From positions 1-64,000 of the forward strand of contig NZ_SCMX01000024.1 in NCBI RefSeq assembly GCF_005503625.1: DNA of 64,000 bases, in the 5' to 3' direction. The translations under genes were made by a program, and so were the position numbers. This document shows positions 16,794 through 24,157 of this stretch, in pieces (the first letter of the stretch is position 1; each line of letters opens with the position of its first letter). This DNA comes from Cupriavidus sp. 2SB. Its GTDB lineage: Bacteria; Pseudomonadota; Gammaproteobacteria; Burkholderiales; Burkholderiaceae. Below the pieces are notes generated by a model. The model was not told where the DNA came from. It worked only from the letters and a program-made list of their open reading frames with translations, and made no database searches.

Positions 16794-18500
16794 ATGCGCA
16801 TTCAGCGTACTTTGTCAAACAAGAAAGGGGCTCTGGCACTGGCCGTCTTGGTCGCTGCCCTCGCAGGTTGTGGTGGTGGTGATGGCGCGGAAACGCCTCA
16901 GGCCCAGGCCAACCCGCAGTTTCCCAACTCACCGGCGACCGGCACACCGGAGTCACCGACCACGCCGGTCACGCCGGGCAAACCCACCAGCCTGGTGGCG
17001 CCGTCCTGCCTGAACTGCGGCGCGGTTGACTCGAGTACGTACGCCGGCACCGGCGTCGGCGTGTGGCAGGCCACGAATGCCACCTCAGCTGCCGCCGATG
17101 TGCCCGTCAGCATTGATGGCCTAACCGGTCAGGACGTGACGCTTGTCTTCACGAACGAGAGCGGCGTCGCGCAGCCCATGCCTGCGATTTCGCTGACGGC
17201 CTCCCGCTTCCCGTCGGTCGCAGCAAGCCAGCTGCGTTGGCAAGACCCCGCCACCGATGCCAAGCAACGCATCGGCGAGTTCAACCGAAACGGCTGGGCA
17301 GCCCTTGCCGGTAGCCAAGGCACCGGACCGCGATACTCGATGTCCAGCGGGCCGAGCAAGTCCGTTGTGAATGACACGCGCGACTGGTTTAACGAGGACA
17401 ACTCGGTCCGATCAACAACCTTGGTTCGCCAGGCAACGACGACCGACGGTGTCACGGTGAACTTCTGGGTGGAGAACTCCGAGAACGGCCCGACGAAAGT
17501 GAGTTCAGCGATCATCGACCAGCTCGCCGACCGCTTTGCATCTGCCGGCAAGGTCTACGACATGCTGAAGGATGTCGGCGGCCCGCTGTGGGGCTCGCAC
17601 AACTACTCGAACCTTATTTCGGGCACTGGCCAGCCGATCGATATCGTCATTCTGAACTTCGATCACAACAACGCCCCGTACGGGATGACAGGCTACTTCT
17701 ACGCGCGAAATGCCATTGCTAAGAGCGCGTCGAACCCGTACAGCAACGAATCCCTGTCGCTGTATCTGGACTCGGAAACGCTGTACCTAGACGGAGCCAC
17801 CGGCCTGACGGAAGTGGTGATGACGATGGCGCATGAAGGCACCCATGCTCAGAATTTCTATCGGCGTGGCGTTCTCGGCGGCGTGCAGTATATGTTCGCG
17901 ACTTGGCTGGAAGAAGCCACTGCGATGATGATGGAAGACTTCGCCAGCGCAACGCTCGATCCCGGCCACAACCCCATCCGAGACGTTCGCTTCTATGACT
18001 ACGTCAAGTACAAGGGCGGCAGCTACAACTGCAGCCTGCTGGACTGGACGCCGTTCAGCGCATCGTGCGATAGCTACTCCGTGTCTGGCTCGTTCGGCGG
18101 GTTCTTGAATCGCCAACTTGGCTTACGCCTTTACAAGTCCTTGCTGGGGAACATGAGTTCGACGAATTCGGTCGACGTGCTGGATACCGTCATCAAGACG
18201 AATTTCCCCGGCACGAGCTTCGTGGGGCAATTCCGCCGATTCTCGGCAACGGCGGGAGCGTTGATTCCTGCAGCGACGAGCCCCAACGGCTTTGGTTTCC
18301 CGGCTCGCTCCGACAACGGGTACAACATTCCGGCCATCGATCCGACGGCCTACGCGCCGTACCGGACGCTCACTCAGACGGTGCCCACCACGCTCCAGGC
18401 ATATGCGAGCCTGCCCGTCGTGCGGCAAGCTGTGAAGGGTCGATACACCGAGACGGTTAAAGTACCGGCCGGCACGACTCTTGCCGTTGTGATCCATTAA
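16794..18500 (+). CDS. Lipoprotein zinc metallopeptidase, M30 (hyicolysin)-like
   Basis: This protein of 568 residues has a lipoprotein signal peptide ending in the lipobox LAGC, followed by a Gly/Pro/Thr-rich linker, so it should be anchored in a membrane facing the periplasm or outside. The active site is HEGTH (H347, E348, H351), an HExxH motif, followed by TWLEEATAMMMED, where a downstream glutamate fits the third zinc ligand of M30-like peptidases. A GGAG site precedes the ATG. Its cargo-like function on this plasmid is unknown; the neighbouring genes do not explain it. The shared TACGTGTTAT element lies upstream. Confidence 0.8.
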   Translation: MRIQRTLSNKKGALALAVLVAALAGCGGGDGAETPQAQANPQFPNSPATGTPESPTTPVTPGKPTSLVAPSCLNCGAVDSSTYAGTGVGVWQATNATSAAADVPVSIDGLTGQDVTLVFTNESGVAQPMPAISLTASRFPSVAASQLRWQDPATDAKQRIGEFNRNGWAALAGSQGTGPRYSMSSGPSKSVVNDTRDWFNEDNSVRSTTLVRQATTTDGVTVNFWVENSENGPTKVSSAIIDQLADRFASAGKVYDMLKDVGGPLWGSHNYSNLISGTGQPIDIVILNFDHNNAPYGMTGYFYARNAIAKSASNPYSNESLSLYLDSETLYLDGATGLTEVVMTMAHEGTHAQNFYRRGVLGGVQYMFATWLEEATAMMMEDFASATLDPGHNPIRDVRFYDYVKYKGGSYNCSLLDWTPFSASCDSYSVSGSFGGFLNRQLGLRLYKSLLGNMSSTNSVDVLDTVIKTNFPGTSFVGQFRRFSATAGALIPAATSPNGFGFPARSDNGYNIPAIDPTAYAPYRTLTQTVPTTLQAYASLPVVRQAVKGRYTETVKVPAGTTLAVVIH

Positions 18501-18543
18501 TAGCAGGAAGCCTTAGCAGCTAGCGACTGGCGTTCAGAAGTCG

Positions 18544-18578
18544 AAAGGCCCCACGACCTCACGGTTCGTGGGGCCTTT
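18544..18578 (+). terminator. Rho-independent terminator after the protease gene
   Basis: AAAGGCCCCACGA pairs with TCGTGGGGCCTTT around a 9-base loop, with a short T run at the 3' side. Confidence 0.85.
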
Positions 18579-18796
18579 GTGCTTCAGGGGGGAAGTTTCG
18601 GCGCTTCAACGCATTCCCCTCGTACAGCGAGGAACCACGTCATGCCGCTGCGTTCACCACAACGTTCCGCTGGCTCCTACCACCTCTAATCCGGCGCAGG
18701 ATGCGCTCCAGTCCGCGACATACTTTGCCCCAAAGGTATGACCCGACGATCAGTCCCACAAGGAGGCTGTAAACTCCCTTGGCGTGCCTTCCGCCT

Positions 18797-19021
18797 ATGA
18801 TCGTCGATCAACCACTGGTGGAACTCCCAACCTACTCCCAAGCGCAGCCAAAGGAAAGTTCCGAGCACGAAAACAAGCTCTGCTTGCGATGCATGGACAC
18901 GACAACACCGGGACATCCTGTAACGCGTATACTCAAAAAAGGCCTTGAAAACGCGCGTCATCATGGCAATATCACGGGCAGTGTCGCGCCCGAGCAGATC
19001 GCCAGTGCGTTGGCACGCTAA
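18797..19021 (+). CDS. Possible small unknown protein
   Basis: This frame of 74 residues (starting MIVDQPLVELPTY) ends 23 bases before the HU-like gene. It is hydrophilic and protein-like with one CLRC pair. No strong ribosome-binding site and no family are seen. An opposite-strand frame at 18686-18964 competes and is less convincing. Confidence 0.35.
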   Translation: MIVDQPLVELPTYSQAQPKESSEHENKLCLRCMDTTTPGHPVTRILKKGLENARHHGNITGSVAPEQIASALAR

Positions 19022-19044
19022 ACCTCTGAGACTACGAACCGAAA

Positions 19045-19488
19045 ATGGCTACCAAAGCTAAGACGACTGCCAAGGCCGCTGCGAAGCCGGCCGCCAAGCC
19101 TGCGGCCAAGAAGGCTGCTGTGAAGACTCCTGCGAAGGCAGCACCGAAGGCCGCCGCTGCGGCACCGGTGGTCAAGCCGCTAAAGGAGACGTTTAACAAG
19201 TCGAGTCTGCTCGCCCACCTGATCGCCCAGACTGAACTGGACAAGAAGACCGTGCAGACTGTGCTGGCTCATCTCGAGAACACCATCGTGAGCGCCATCC
19301 ACAAAAAGGGCGCTGGGGAGTTCACTTTGCCGGGCCTGTTCAAGGTGGCCGCTATCCAGGTTCCTGCCACGAAAAAGCGTTTCGGAAAGAATCCCTTCAC
19401 TGGTGTAGACCAATGGTTCGCCGCCAAGCCGGCATCGGTCAAGGTGAAGGTGCGTCCGCTGAAGAAGCTCAAGGACGCCGCAGCCTAA
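19045..19488 (+). CDS. HU-like DNA-binding protein with Lys/Ala/Pro-rich N-terminal tail
   Basis: This protein of 147 residues begins with about 45 residues of Ala, Lys and Pro repeats like histone H1 tails. A nucleoid HU/IHF domain follows: KSSLLAHLIAQTELDKKTVQ, the strand segment GEFTLPGLFKV, and FGKNPFTG where HU has its DNA-inserting loop. It should bend or coat DNA. Tailed HU proteins are known in Burkholderiales, and plasmid copies can limit disturbance of the host nucleoid. A terminator follows directly. Confidence 0.9.
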   Translation: MATKAKTTAKAAAKPAAKPAAKKAAVKTPAKAAPKAAAAAPVVKPLKETFNKSSLLAHLIAQTELDKKTVQTVLAHLENTIVSAIHKKGAGEFTLPGLFKVAAIQVPATKKRFGKNPFTGVDQWFAAKPASVKVKVRPLKKLKDAAA

Positions 19489-19510
19489 TCACAGGCAGCA
19501 CGTTCAGAAC

Positions 19511-19535
19511 AGGGCGACCGATGGTCGCCCTTTTT
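19511..19535 (+). terminator. Terminator after the HU-like gene
   Basis: AGGGCGACC pairs with GGTCGCCC around a GAT loop, followed by five T residues. Confidence 0.85.
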
Positions 19536-19580
19536 CGCTTTTGTGGAGGCCGTGTTTCCACCAGCCTTTCCAGATTGGCT

Positions 19581-19775
19581 TTAGGAGCCAGGGGCTCCAA
19601 ACATCTTGCGCACCATCGGTCCGACGCCGTCGGCAGCTTCCAATCGGATCATCTGCTGCCCGCCTCCCGCCCAGGATCTCACACGCCGTTCCGTCGTATC
19701 GACGACATCAACAACCCGCCCCCTGAGCACTTGCCGTAGCACGCCGGAGCGACAGTAGATTGTCGCTCCCACCAA
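19581..19775 (-). CDS. Possible small unknown protein
   Basis: This frame of 64 residues (VGATIYCRSGVLRQVLRGRV and onward) has a protein-like charge pattern and starts at TTG or GTG near 19775. There is no clear ribosome-binding site or family. The following stretch to 20127 shows no convincing gene. Confidence 0.3.
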   Translation of the reverse strand: MVGATIYCRSGVLRQVLRGRVVDVVDTTERRVRSWAGGGQQMIRLEAADGVGPMVRKMFGAPGS

Positions 19776-20127
19776 CTGCAGTCCGGCTGGACCACAACCT
19801 GCGGCGGGCCCGGGTAGACAACGTCAGGTTCGGATTGATCATCCCATCCCAGTAGAGCACGGCGATCGCGCAGCTCCCGTGCGACGCGACGGGCTGATGG
19901 TCGTGGCTCGGTGAAAAGGAGATTGAGGGAAAAGCTGTCCCAGATTCGGCTCGCGAGAATGATCCAGGGTGCCCGGCATGAATGGATTCACTAATCCTTG
20001 AGGCGGGAGTACGCTGGCGTCACCGAATAGCCGTGCCATCCCAGGCACACACGGACAATGCGGCCTCTGCGGTAGCTCGCACGGTCTCCTGTCCGGGCCT
20101 GCCCAGCGTGAGCCCGAGCTTGCTGGC

Positions 20128-20469
20128 TCACTGCATAGCCGAATAGAGCCACCAGATATTGACGTGTGCCCCGGAGGCAGGCGGCGTCTTCTTCTGCCAG
20201 GTCAGGTGTGGCGTCGACGAGAGCAGGCGAAATTCTTTGTGGATGGGGACAGGGAGCATGAAGAACGATCGGCCGTGCAGCGGCACGGCCATCCTCCCTG
20301 AATTCCCAGCGGGCAAGCCACTCAGCCCTTGCGGGCCCGGCAACGCTTCATCTAGGAGATCTGGGCGAGCCTGCTCCGGCTGCTGACCTCGACTTTTTAC
20401 GATCGCAGAAGCCCTGACCTGACGTGTTGCTTCGGGGGAACTCTCAGGGAAGCGCCGCGCATGTTCCAT
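20128..20469 (-). CDS. Possible unknown protein
   Basis: This frame of 113 residues starts at ATG 20469 with GAGAGG 3 bases upstream and a TATATATA-rich promoter-like stretch at 20479-20488. No motif or family is recognised. A perfect 9-bp hairpin (20508-20529) lies further upstream and may regulate it. I am not sure it is expressed. Confidence 0.35.
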   Translation of the reverse strand: MEHARRFPESSPEATRQVRASAIVKSRGQQPEQARPDLLDEALPGPQGLSGLPAGNSGRMAVPLHGRSFFMLPVPIHKEFRLLSSTPHLTWQKKTPPASGAHVNIWWLYSAMQ

Positions 20470-20638
20470 GACCTCTCTATATATATAGGGCGTGAAATCG
20501 CCCACGGGCGCACCACTGACGTGGTGCGCGCGGGGTTTATTACGGCCGCTCGCATTTTGACGTTTGGCTCAGGGCGCGGCACGATCACTGCACTCGGTCG
20601 GGCTGATCCTGCCGACGCACTATTTAAGGCAAGTCAAC

Positions 20639-20989
20639 ATGGTTAATCCAATTTACCCACACACATCGCTGGACGCGATGCAACTCATCACCTTCAAGTA
20701 CGCCAACGGCTCCAGCATGATGGCCGAGCTGCTGCCCCAGCCGCGGGTCGGCGGCGCCACGATCACACGGGTCGATGTCCAGATCATCAGCGCCCGCTGG
20801 TCCAACGTCGTTCAGCACTCGCTGCCGACGCTGGTGCAGGCCGGAACCCGGGCGTTTCTCGACGCCCAGAAAGATGCTGCGCAGCAGAGCACGACTCACA
20901 TCGCCGAGATCCTTGTCACGGGCGAGGAATTCCTCACCAAGCATGACATGCTGCAGATCTCGGGCAACCTGCCGGTGACAGTCGTCTGA
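20639..20989 (+). CDS. Unknown protein of 116 residues
   Basis: The protein starts MVNPIYPHTSLDAMQLITF at ATG 20639; the upstream in-frame extension is not protein-like. It has alternating hydrophobic strands and a long amphipathic helix (LPTLVQAGTRAFLDAQKDAA). I recognise no family. A weak terminator follows. Confidence 0.6.
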   Translation: MVNPIYPHTSLDAMQLITFKYANGSSMMAELLPQPRVGGATITRVDVQIISARWSNVVQHSLPTLVQAGTRAFLDAQKDAAQQSTTHIAEILVTGEEFLTKHDMLQISGNLPVTVV

Positions 20990-21020
20990 CGAGGGCCACG
21001 CTCTACTGGGAAAAAGCTGG

Positions 21021-21042
21021 CCGGCGTCAGCCGGTTTTTTTT
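21021..21042 (+). terminator. Short terminator hairpin with long T run
   Basis: CCGGC pairs with GCCGG across GTCA and is followed by eight T residues. Confidence 0.6.
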
Positions 21043-21282
21043 CGGGCGTCGCACGCCGCCCGGCACTGGGCTCATACCGGCCCCGAACTGGAAAGCGACA
21101 TGGAAACCACTAGCAGCCCCATGCGTTGGCCGTTTTTCTTGGTACGTACAAGTCGCCAGAAAATGCATTATAAGGCATTTATGCTTGTTTTTGATGCTTT
21201 TACACTGTGCATGATAACCGTACTTATCAAGCACACGGAAAATAAGGTACGGGTCACCTAGCACTCAGCACACGCCCCCGCC

Positions 21283-21288
21283 TATAAT
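21283..21288 (+). promoter_or_regulatory. -10 box upstream of the KAP-HNH operon
   Basis: TATAAT stands 73 bases before the KAP gene start. The -35 region is poor. The AT-rich stretch 21120-21240 upstream includes AATGC/GCATT inverted repeats and may bind a regulator. Confidence 0.4.
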
Positions 21289-21361
21289 GTGACCCATTCG
21301 CGTGTGTACCGCGCTGGCGCTGGGCCGGCGGGCCGCACGGCTATTCCTGACAGGGGTCCCC

Positions 21362-22786
21362 ATGGCTGAAGTCGCCACCTCCGTGCTTGTGCAACGCCCG
21401 CCGCTGGCGGACATCAAGGTACCGTTCGAAGGCGACCTACTAGAGCGCGGGCCGGTCGCTCATCGGCTGACCGCCTACTTGCAGCGCCTTCAGGTGGGGG
21501 CCGTGATCGCGATCGACGCGCCCTGGGGTGAAGGCAAGACCTGGTTCGGCCGGCACTGGGCCAAGAAGCTGGAGAACGATGGCCACCGCCTGGCGTTCAT
21601 CGATGCCTTTGGGCAGGACTACGCGGAAGATGCCTTCATGGTGTTGTCGGCGGCGGTCCTCAAGCTTTGTGCCGAAGACGCCACAACGGTCGAGGAGGTC
21701 AAGCGCCGCGCCGGCGAAGTCATGCGCGCGTTGCTGCCGGTCGCAACGAAGGCGGCCATCCATCTCGCCGCCACCGCCCTCGGCGCCGGGGCGATGGTGA
21801 CCGCACTCAACCAGGTAGCCGGCCTGAGCGTCGACGGTGATGAATTCGCGGCGGTCGCCAAGCAGGCCGGCGGCAAGGCTGGCGACGTGACCGCCGAGTG
21901 GGTGAAACGTCGTCTCGGTCAATGGGAGGCCGAGCAGAGGAGCGTGGAAGGGTTCCGTCAGATCCTCGCGGAGTTTGCCCAGCGGACATTCAAGGAGACG
22001 GGCAAGCCCGTCGTCGTCGTCGTGGACGAACTCGACCGCTGTCGACCCGCCTTCGCTGTAGCGCTGCTGGAGCGCATTAAGCATTTCTTCGACGTGCCGC
22101 ACCTGGTGTTTGTCCTGCTGATGAACCGCGATCAACTGGAAAAGGCCATCCGTGGCGTGTACGGAGCCGAGACCGACGCCACGGCCTATCTGGGCAAATT
22201 CCTGCACCTGTCGTTGCGTCTGCCCAAGGTACAGGAGCGCGACTTAAACACGGATCACCCAACGCGCCGATTTGTCAGGTCGGTCGCGGCCGATCTTGGT
22301 CTTCGAGACGGGGACTTTGTGGCTTACTTCGCGGCGACTGCGGTCCTATTCAATCTGTCCCTGCGCGAGATCGAGCGCGGCTGCACCCTCTTTGCACTCA
22401 CCGACGGTAGACAGGAGGCGCTGCGACCCTATCTGATCGCGCTCAAACTCAAGCGCCCCGACCTTTATCACGGCTTAAAAGATCCTCTTGGCGCAGATGG
22501 AGCGCATCGCGAATGCTCCGCATTCTTAGATGAAGAATTGGCCAGGCTGGTCCGGGAATTGAGCAGGCAGTGGCAGAAACCCGTGGCGCGGCATGACTTG
22601 GGCTTTCTCGGGTCGTATTTAGATGGCCTGCTTTGCTTTCACGGCATTTTCGTGGGACGTCGTGGTGCCATGACGGAGGAGGATTCCCGAAAGGCCAACG
22701 AGGCCATGCACGGCATTTTCGGCCCACGTGAGCCGGAGCGCGCGTTCGCCCGGGCATTGAGCGCCATCGACCTGGACGTCCAGTAA
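21362..22786 (+). CDS. KAP-family P-loop NTPase
   Basis: This protein of 474 residues has Walker A APWGEGKTWF (K59) and Walker B VVVVDELDRCRP (D222, E223), the DELDR form typical of KAP NTPases. A predicted hydrophobic segment (near residues 125-150, AAIHLAATALGAGAMVTAL) lies between them, as in many KAP proteins with membrane insertions. F-plasmid PifA, a phage-exclusion protein, belongs to this family. The start at 21362 lies downstream of a TATAAT box; a GTG at 21302 is too close to it. The HNH gene follows after 42 bases, so the two are probably co-transcribed and act together. Confidence 0.9.
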   Translation: MAEVATSVLVQRPPLADIKVPFEGDLLERGPVAHRLTAYLQRLQVGAVIAIDAPWGEGKTWFGRHWAKKLENDGHRLAFIDAFGQDYAEDAFMVLSAAVLKLCAEDATTVEEVKRRAGEVMRALLPVATKAAIHLAATALGAGAMVTALNQVAGLSVDGDEFAAVAKQAGGKAGDVTAEWVKRRLGQWEAEQRSVEGFRQILAEFAQRTFKETGKPVVVVVDELDRCRPAFAVALLERIKHFFDVPHLVFVLLMNRDQLEKAIRGVYGAETDATAYLGKFLHLSLRLPKVQERDLNTDHPTRRFVRSVAADLGLRDGDFVAYFAATAVLFNLSLREIERGCTLFALTDGRQEALRPYLIALKLKRPDLYHGLKDPLGADGAHRECSAFLDEELARLVRELSRQWQKPVARHDLGFLGSYLDGLLCFHGIFVGRRGAMTEEDSRKANEAMHGIFGPREPERAFARALSAIDLDVQ

Positions 22787-22828
22787 CTTGCGACGACTCC
22801 CGTCCGACGCAAACCACCACCACAACCC

Positions 22829-24157
22829 ATGGCCTTCCGCGACCCTCAAACGTTGCAGCAACTGACCCGCGCTCACTTTCACGCCGCCGCCGACGCGTGG
22901 CGGGCGGGGCGGCGAGCGGCCTCGCTCCGACCCACTACCGACTGGAACGTGGAAATCAACGGGGGATGGTACCCCACCAAGGCGATCACCGGCGTCGCCC
23001 ATGAACTGGCGGGCTTTGGCGAATTGACTCGCGAAACGCTCGCCGGGGATGCCGCCCGCCGCCGGTTGAAGGCGCTCGGCTTCGAGCTTGATCGCCGCCT
23101 GTCGAAGCGGGCCGTGAAAGCTGCGCACGTCGAAGCCGCCGCCCGCGACCTGCTTGCCGCCGGCCAGACCGAAGCCTTCGATTTCCGCGGCAACCGGTGG
23201 CTCGTGCAGGTTGGAGATCACTGGTACGGATACCGGAATCTGGTGCGCCGGGCCGCTCATTGGGCCGGGCTGCCGGAGATCCGTGATACGAACCTCACCG
23301 AACCACAGGGTGGCCTCTGGCGCGATCGGCTGCGCGAGCTGGGCTTTCGCCTCAGCGTGGAGGAGCGCGAAGGGCCTGCGATCGCGCCCCGCGCTGAAGC
23401 CACCGCCGAAGACCTGACAGTGGACGCCGTGCGCGCCGGCGCCGCGGCCTGGGATGCCAAGGACGCCGCATTCCAGCAGGCGCATGCCTCCACGGGCTAC
23501 AACGTCTGGATCGACGGCGAGCCCTATCCGCCCAAGGCGATCGGGCTGCTGGCCGCCGAATCGCTGGGCCTGGCGCCGCCCACCGGATACGGCTACGGCA
23601 CCATGAACGGGCCGTGGTATCAGAAGCTGGCTGCGCTCGGATTTCCGGTCCTGCGCAAGGGCGAGACGCCGGCTGGCGACGGGGATCGGGAAAGCCGAGC
23701 CGCCGCGGACGTCGAAGCGGTCAAGGCTGACCGGGCGCTGGACGCCACCACAAAGCAGCGCCTGGTAGACGCACGCTTGGGCCAAGGACGCTTTCGCAGC
23801 CAGCTTGAGGGCCATTGGGATGCAGCGTGCGCCGTGACGGGCGTGCGGGTCCGCGCGGTGCTGCGAGCCAGCCACATCCAGCCGTGGGCCACCAGCAACA
23901 ATGACGACCGCCTGGACCCACACAACGGCCTGCTGCTGGTGGCCAACCTCGATGCGCTGTTCGACCGTGGACTGATCAGCTTCGCAGACGACGGCACGTT
24001 GCTGGTCGGCAAGGGACTGCCAGACGATGCCGTGCGCGAGCTCGGCCTGGGTCAGCTGCGCCTGCGGGATGACGCCAAGGGGGATGCTGCCCGGCGTGCC
24101 GCATTCTTGGCCGTGCACCGGGCCAAGTACCGCTACGACGATGCCGCATCAGCCTGA
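22829..24157 (+). CDS. HNH endonuclease with ScoMcrA-like N-terminal repeats
   Basis: This protein of 442 residues has a C-terminal HNH nuclease domain: CAVTGVRVRAVLRASHIQPW, then DPHNGLLLVANLDALFDRG. The N-terminal part holds three similar units, seen best in WNVEINGGWYPTKAITG (unit 1) and YNVWIDGEPYPPKAIG (unit 3). They resemble the N-terminal head domain of ScoMcrA, a modification-dependent restriction enzyme. It therefore probably recognises modified or foreign DNA and cuts it. It follows a KAP NTPase and its end overlaps the recombinase start by 17 bases. Function in phage defence is an inference. Confidence 0.88.
   Translation: MAFRDPQTLQQLTRAHFHAAADAWRAGRRAASLRPTTDWNVEINGGWYPTKAITGVAHELAGFGELTRETLAGDAARRRLKALGFELDRRLSKRAVKAAHVEAAARDLLAAGQTEAFDFRGNRWLVQVGDHWYGYRNLVRRAAHWAGLPEIRDTNLTEPQGGLWRDRLRELGFRLSVEEREGPAIAPRAEATAEDLTVDAVRAGAAAWDAKDAAFQQAHASTGYNVWIDGEPYPPKAIGLLAAESLGLAPPTGYGYGTMNGPWYQKLAALGFPVLRKGETPAGDGDRESRAAADVEAVKADRALDATTKQRLVDARLGQGRFRSQLEGHWDAACAVTGVRVRAVLRASHIQPWATSNNDDRLDPHNGLLLVANLDALFDRGLISFADDGTLLVGKGLPDDAVRELGLGQLRLRDDAKGDAARRAAFLAVHRAKYRYDDAASA

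Noticed and set aside
22619-24118. A 499-codon open frame on the minus strand over the HNH gene
   Set aside because: The plus-strand HNH protein has an HNH motif and repeated domains; the minus frame has no recognisable domain and low-complexity composition.
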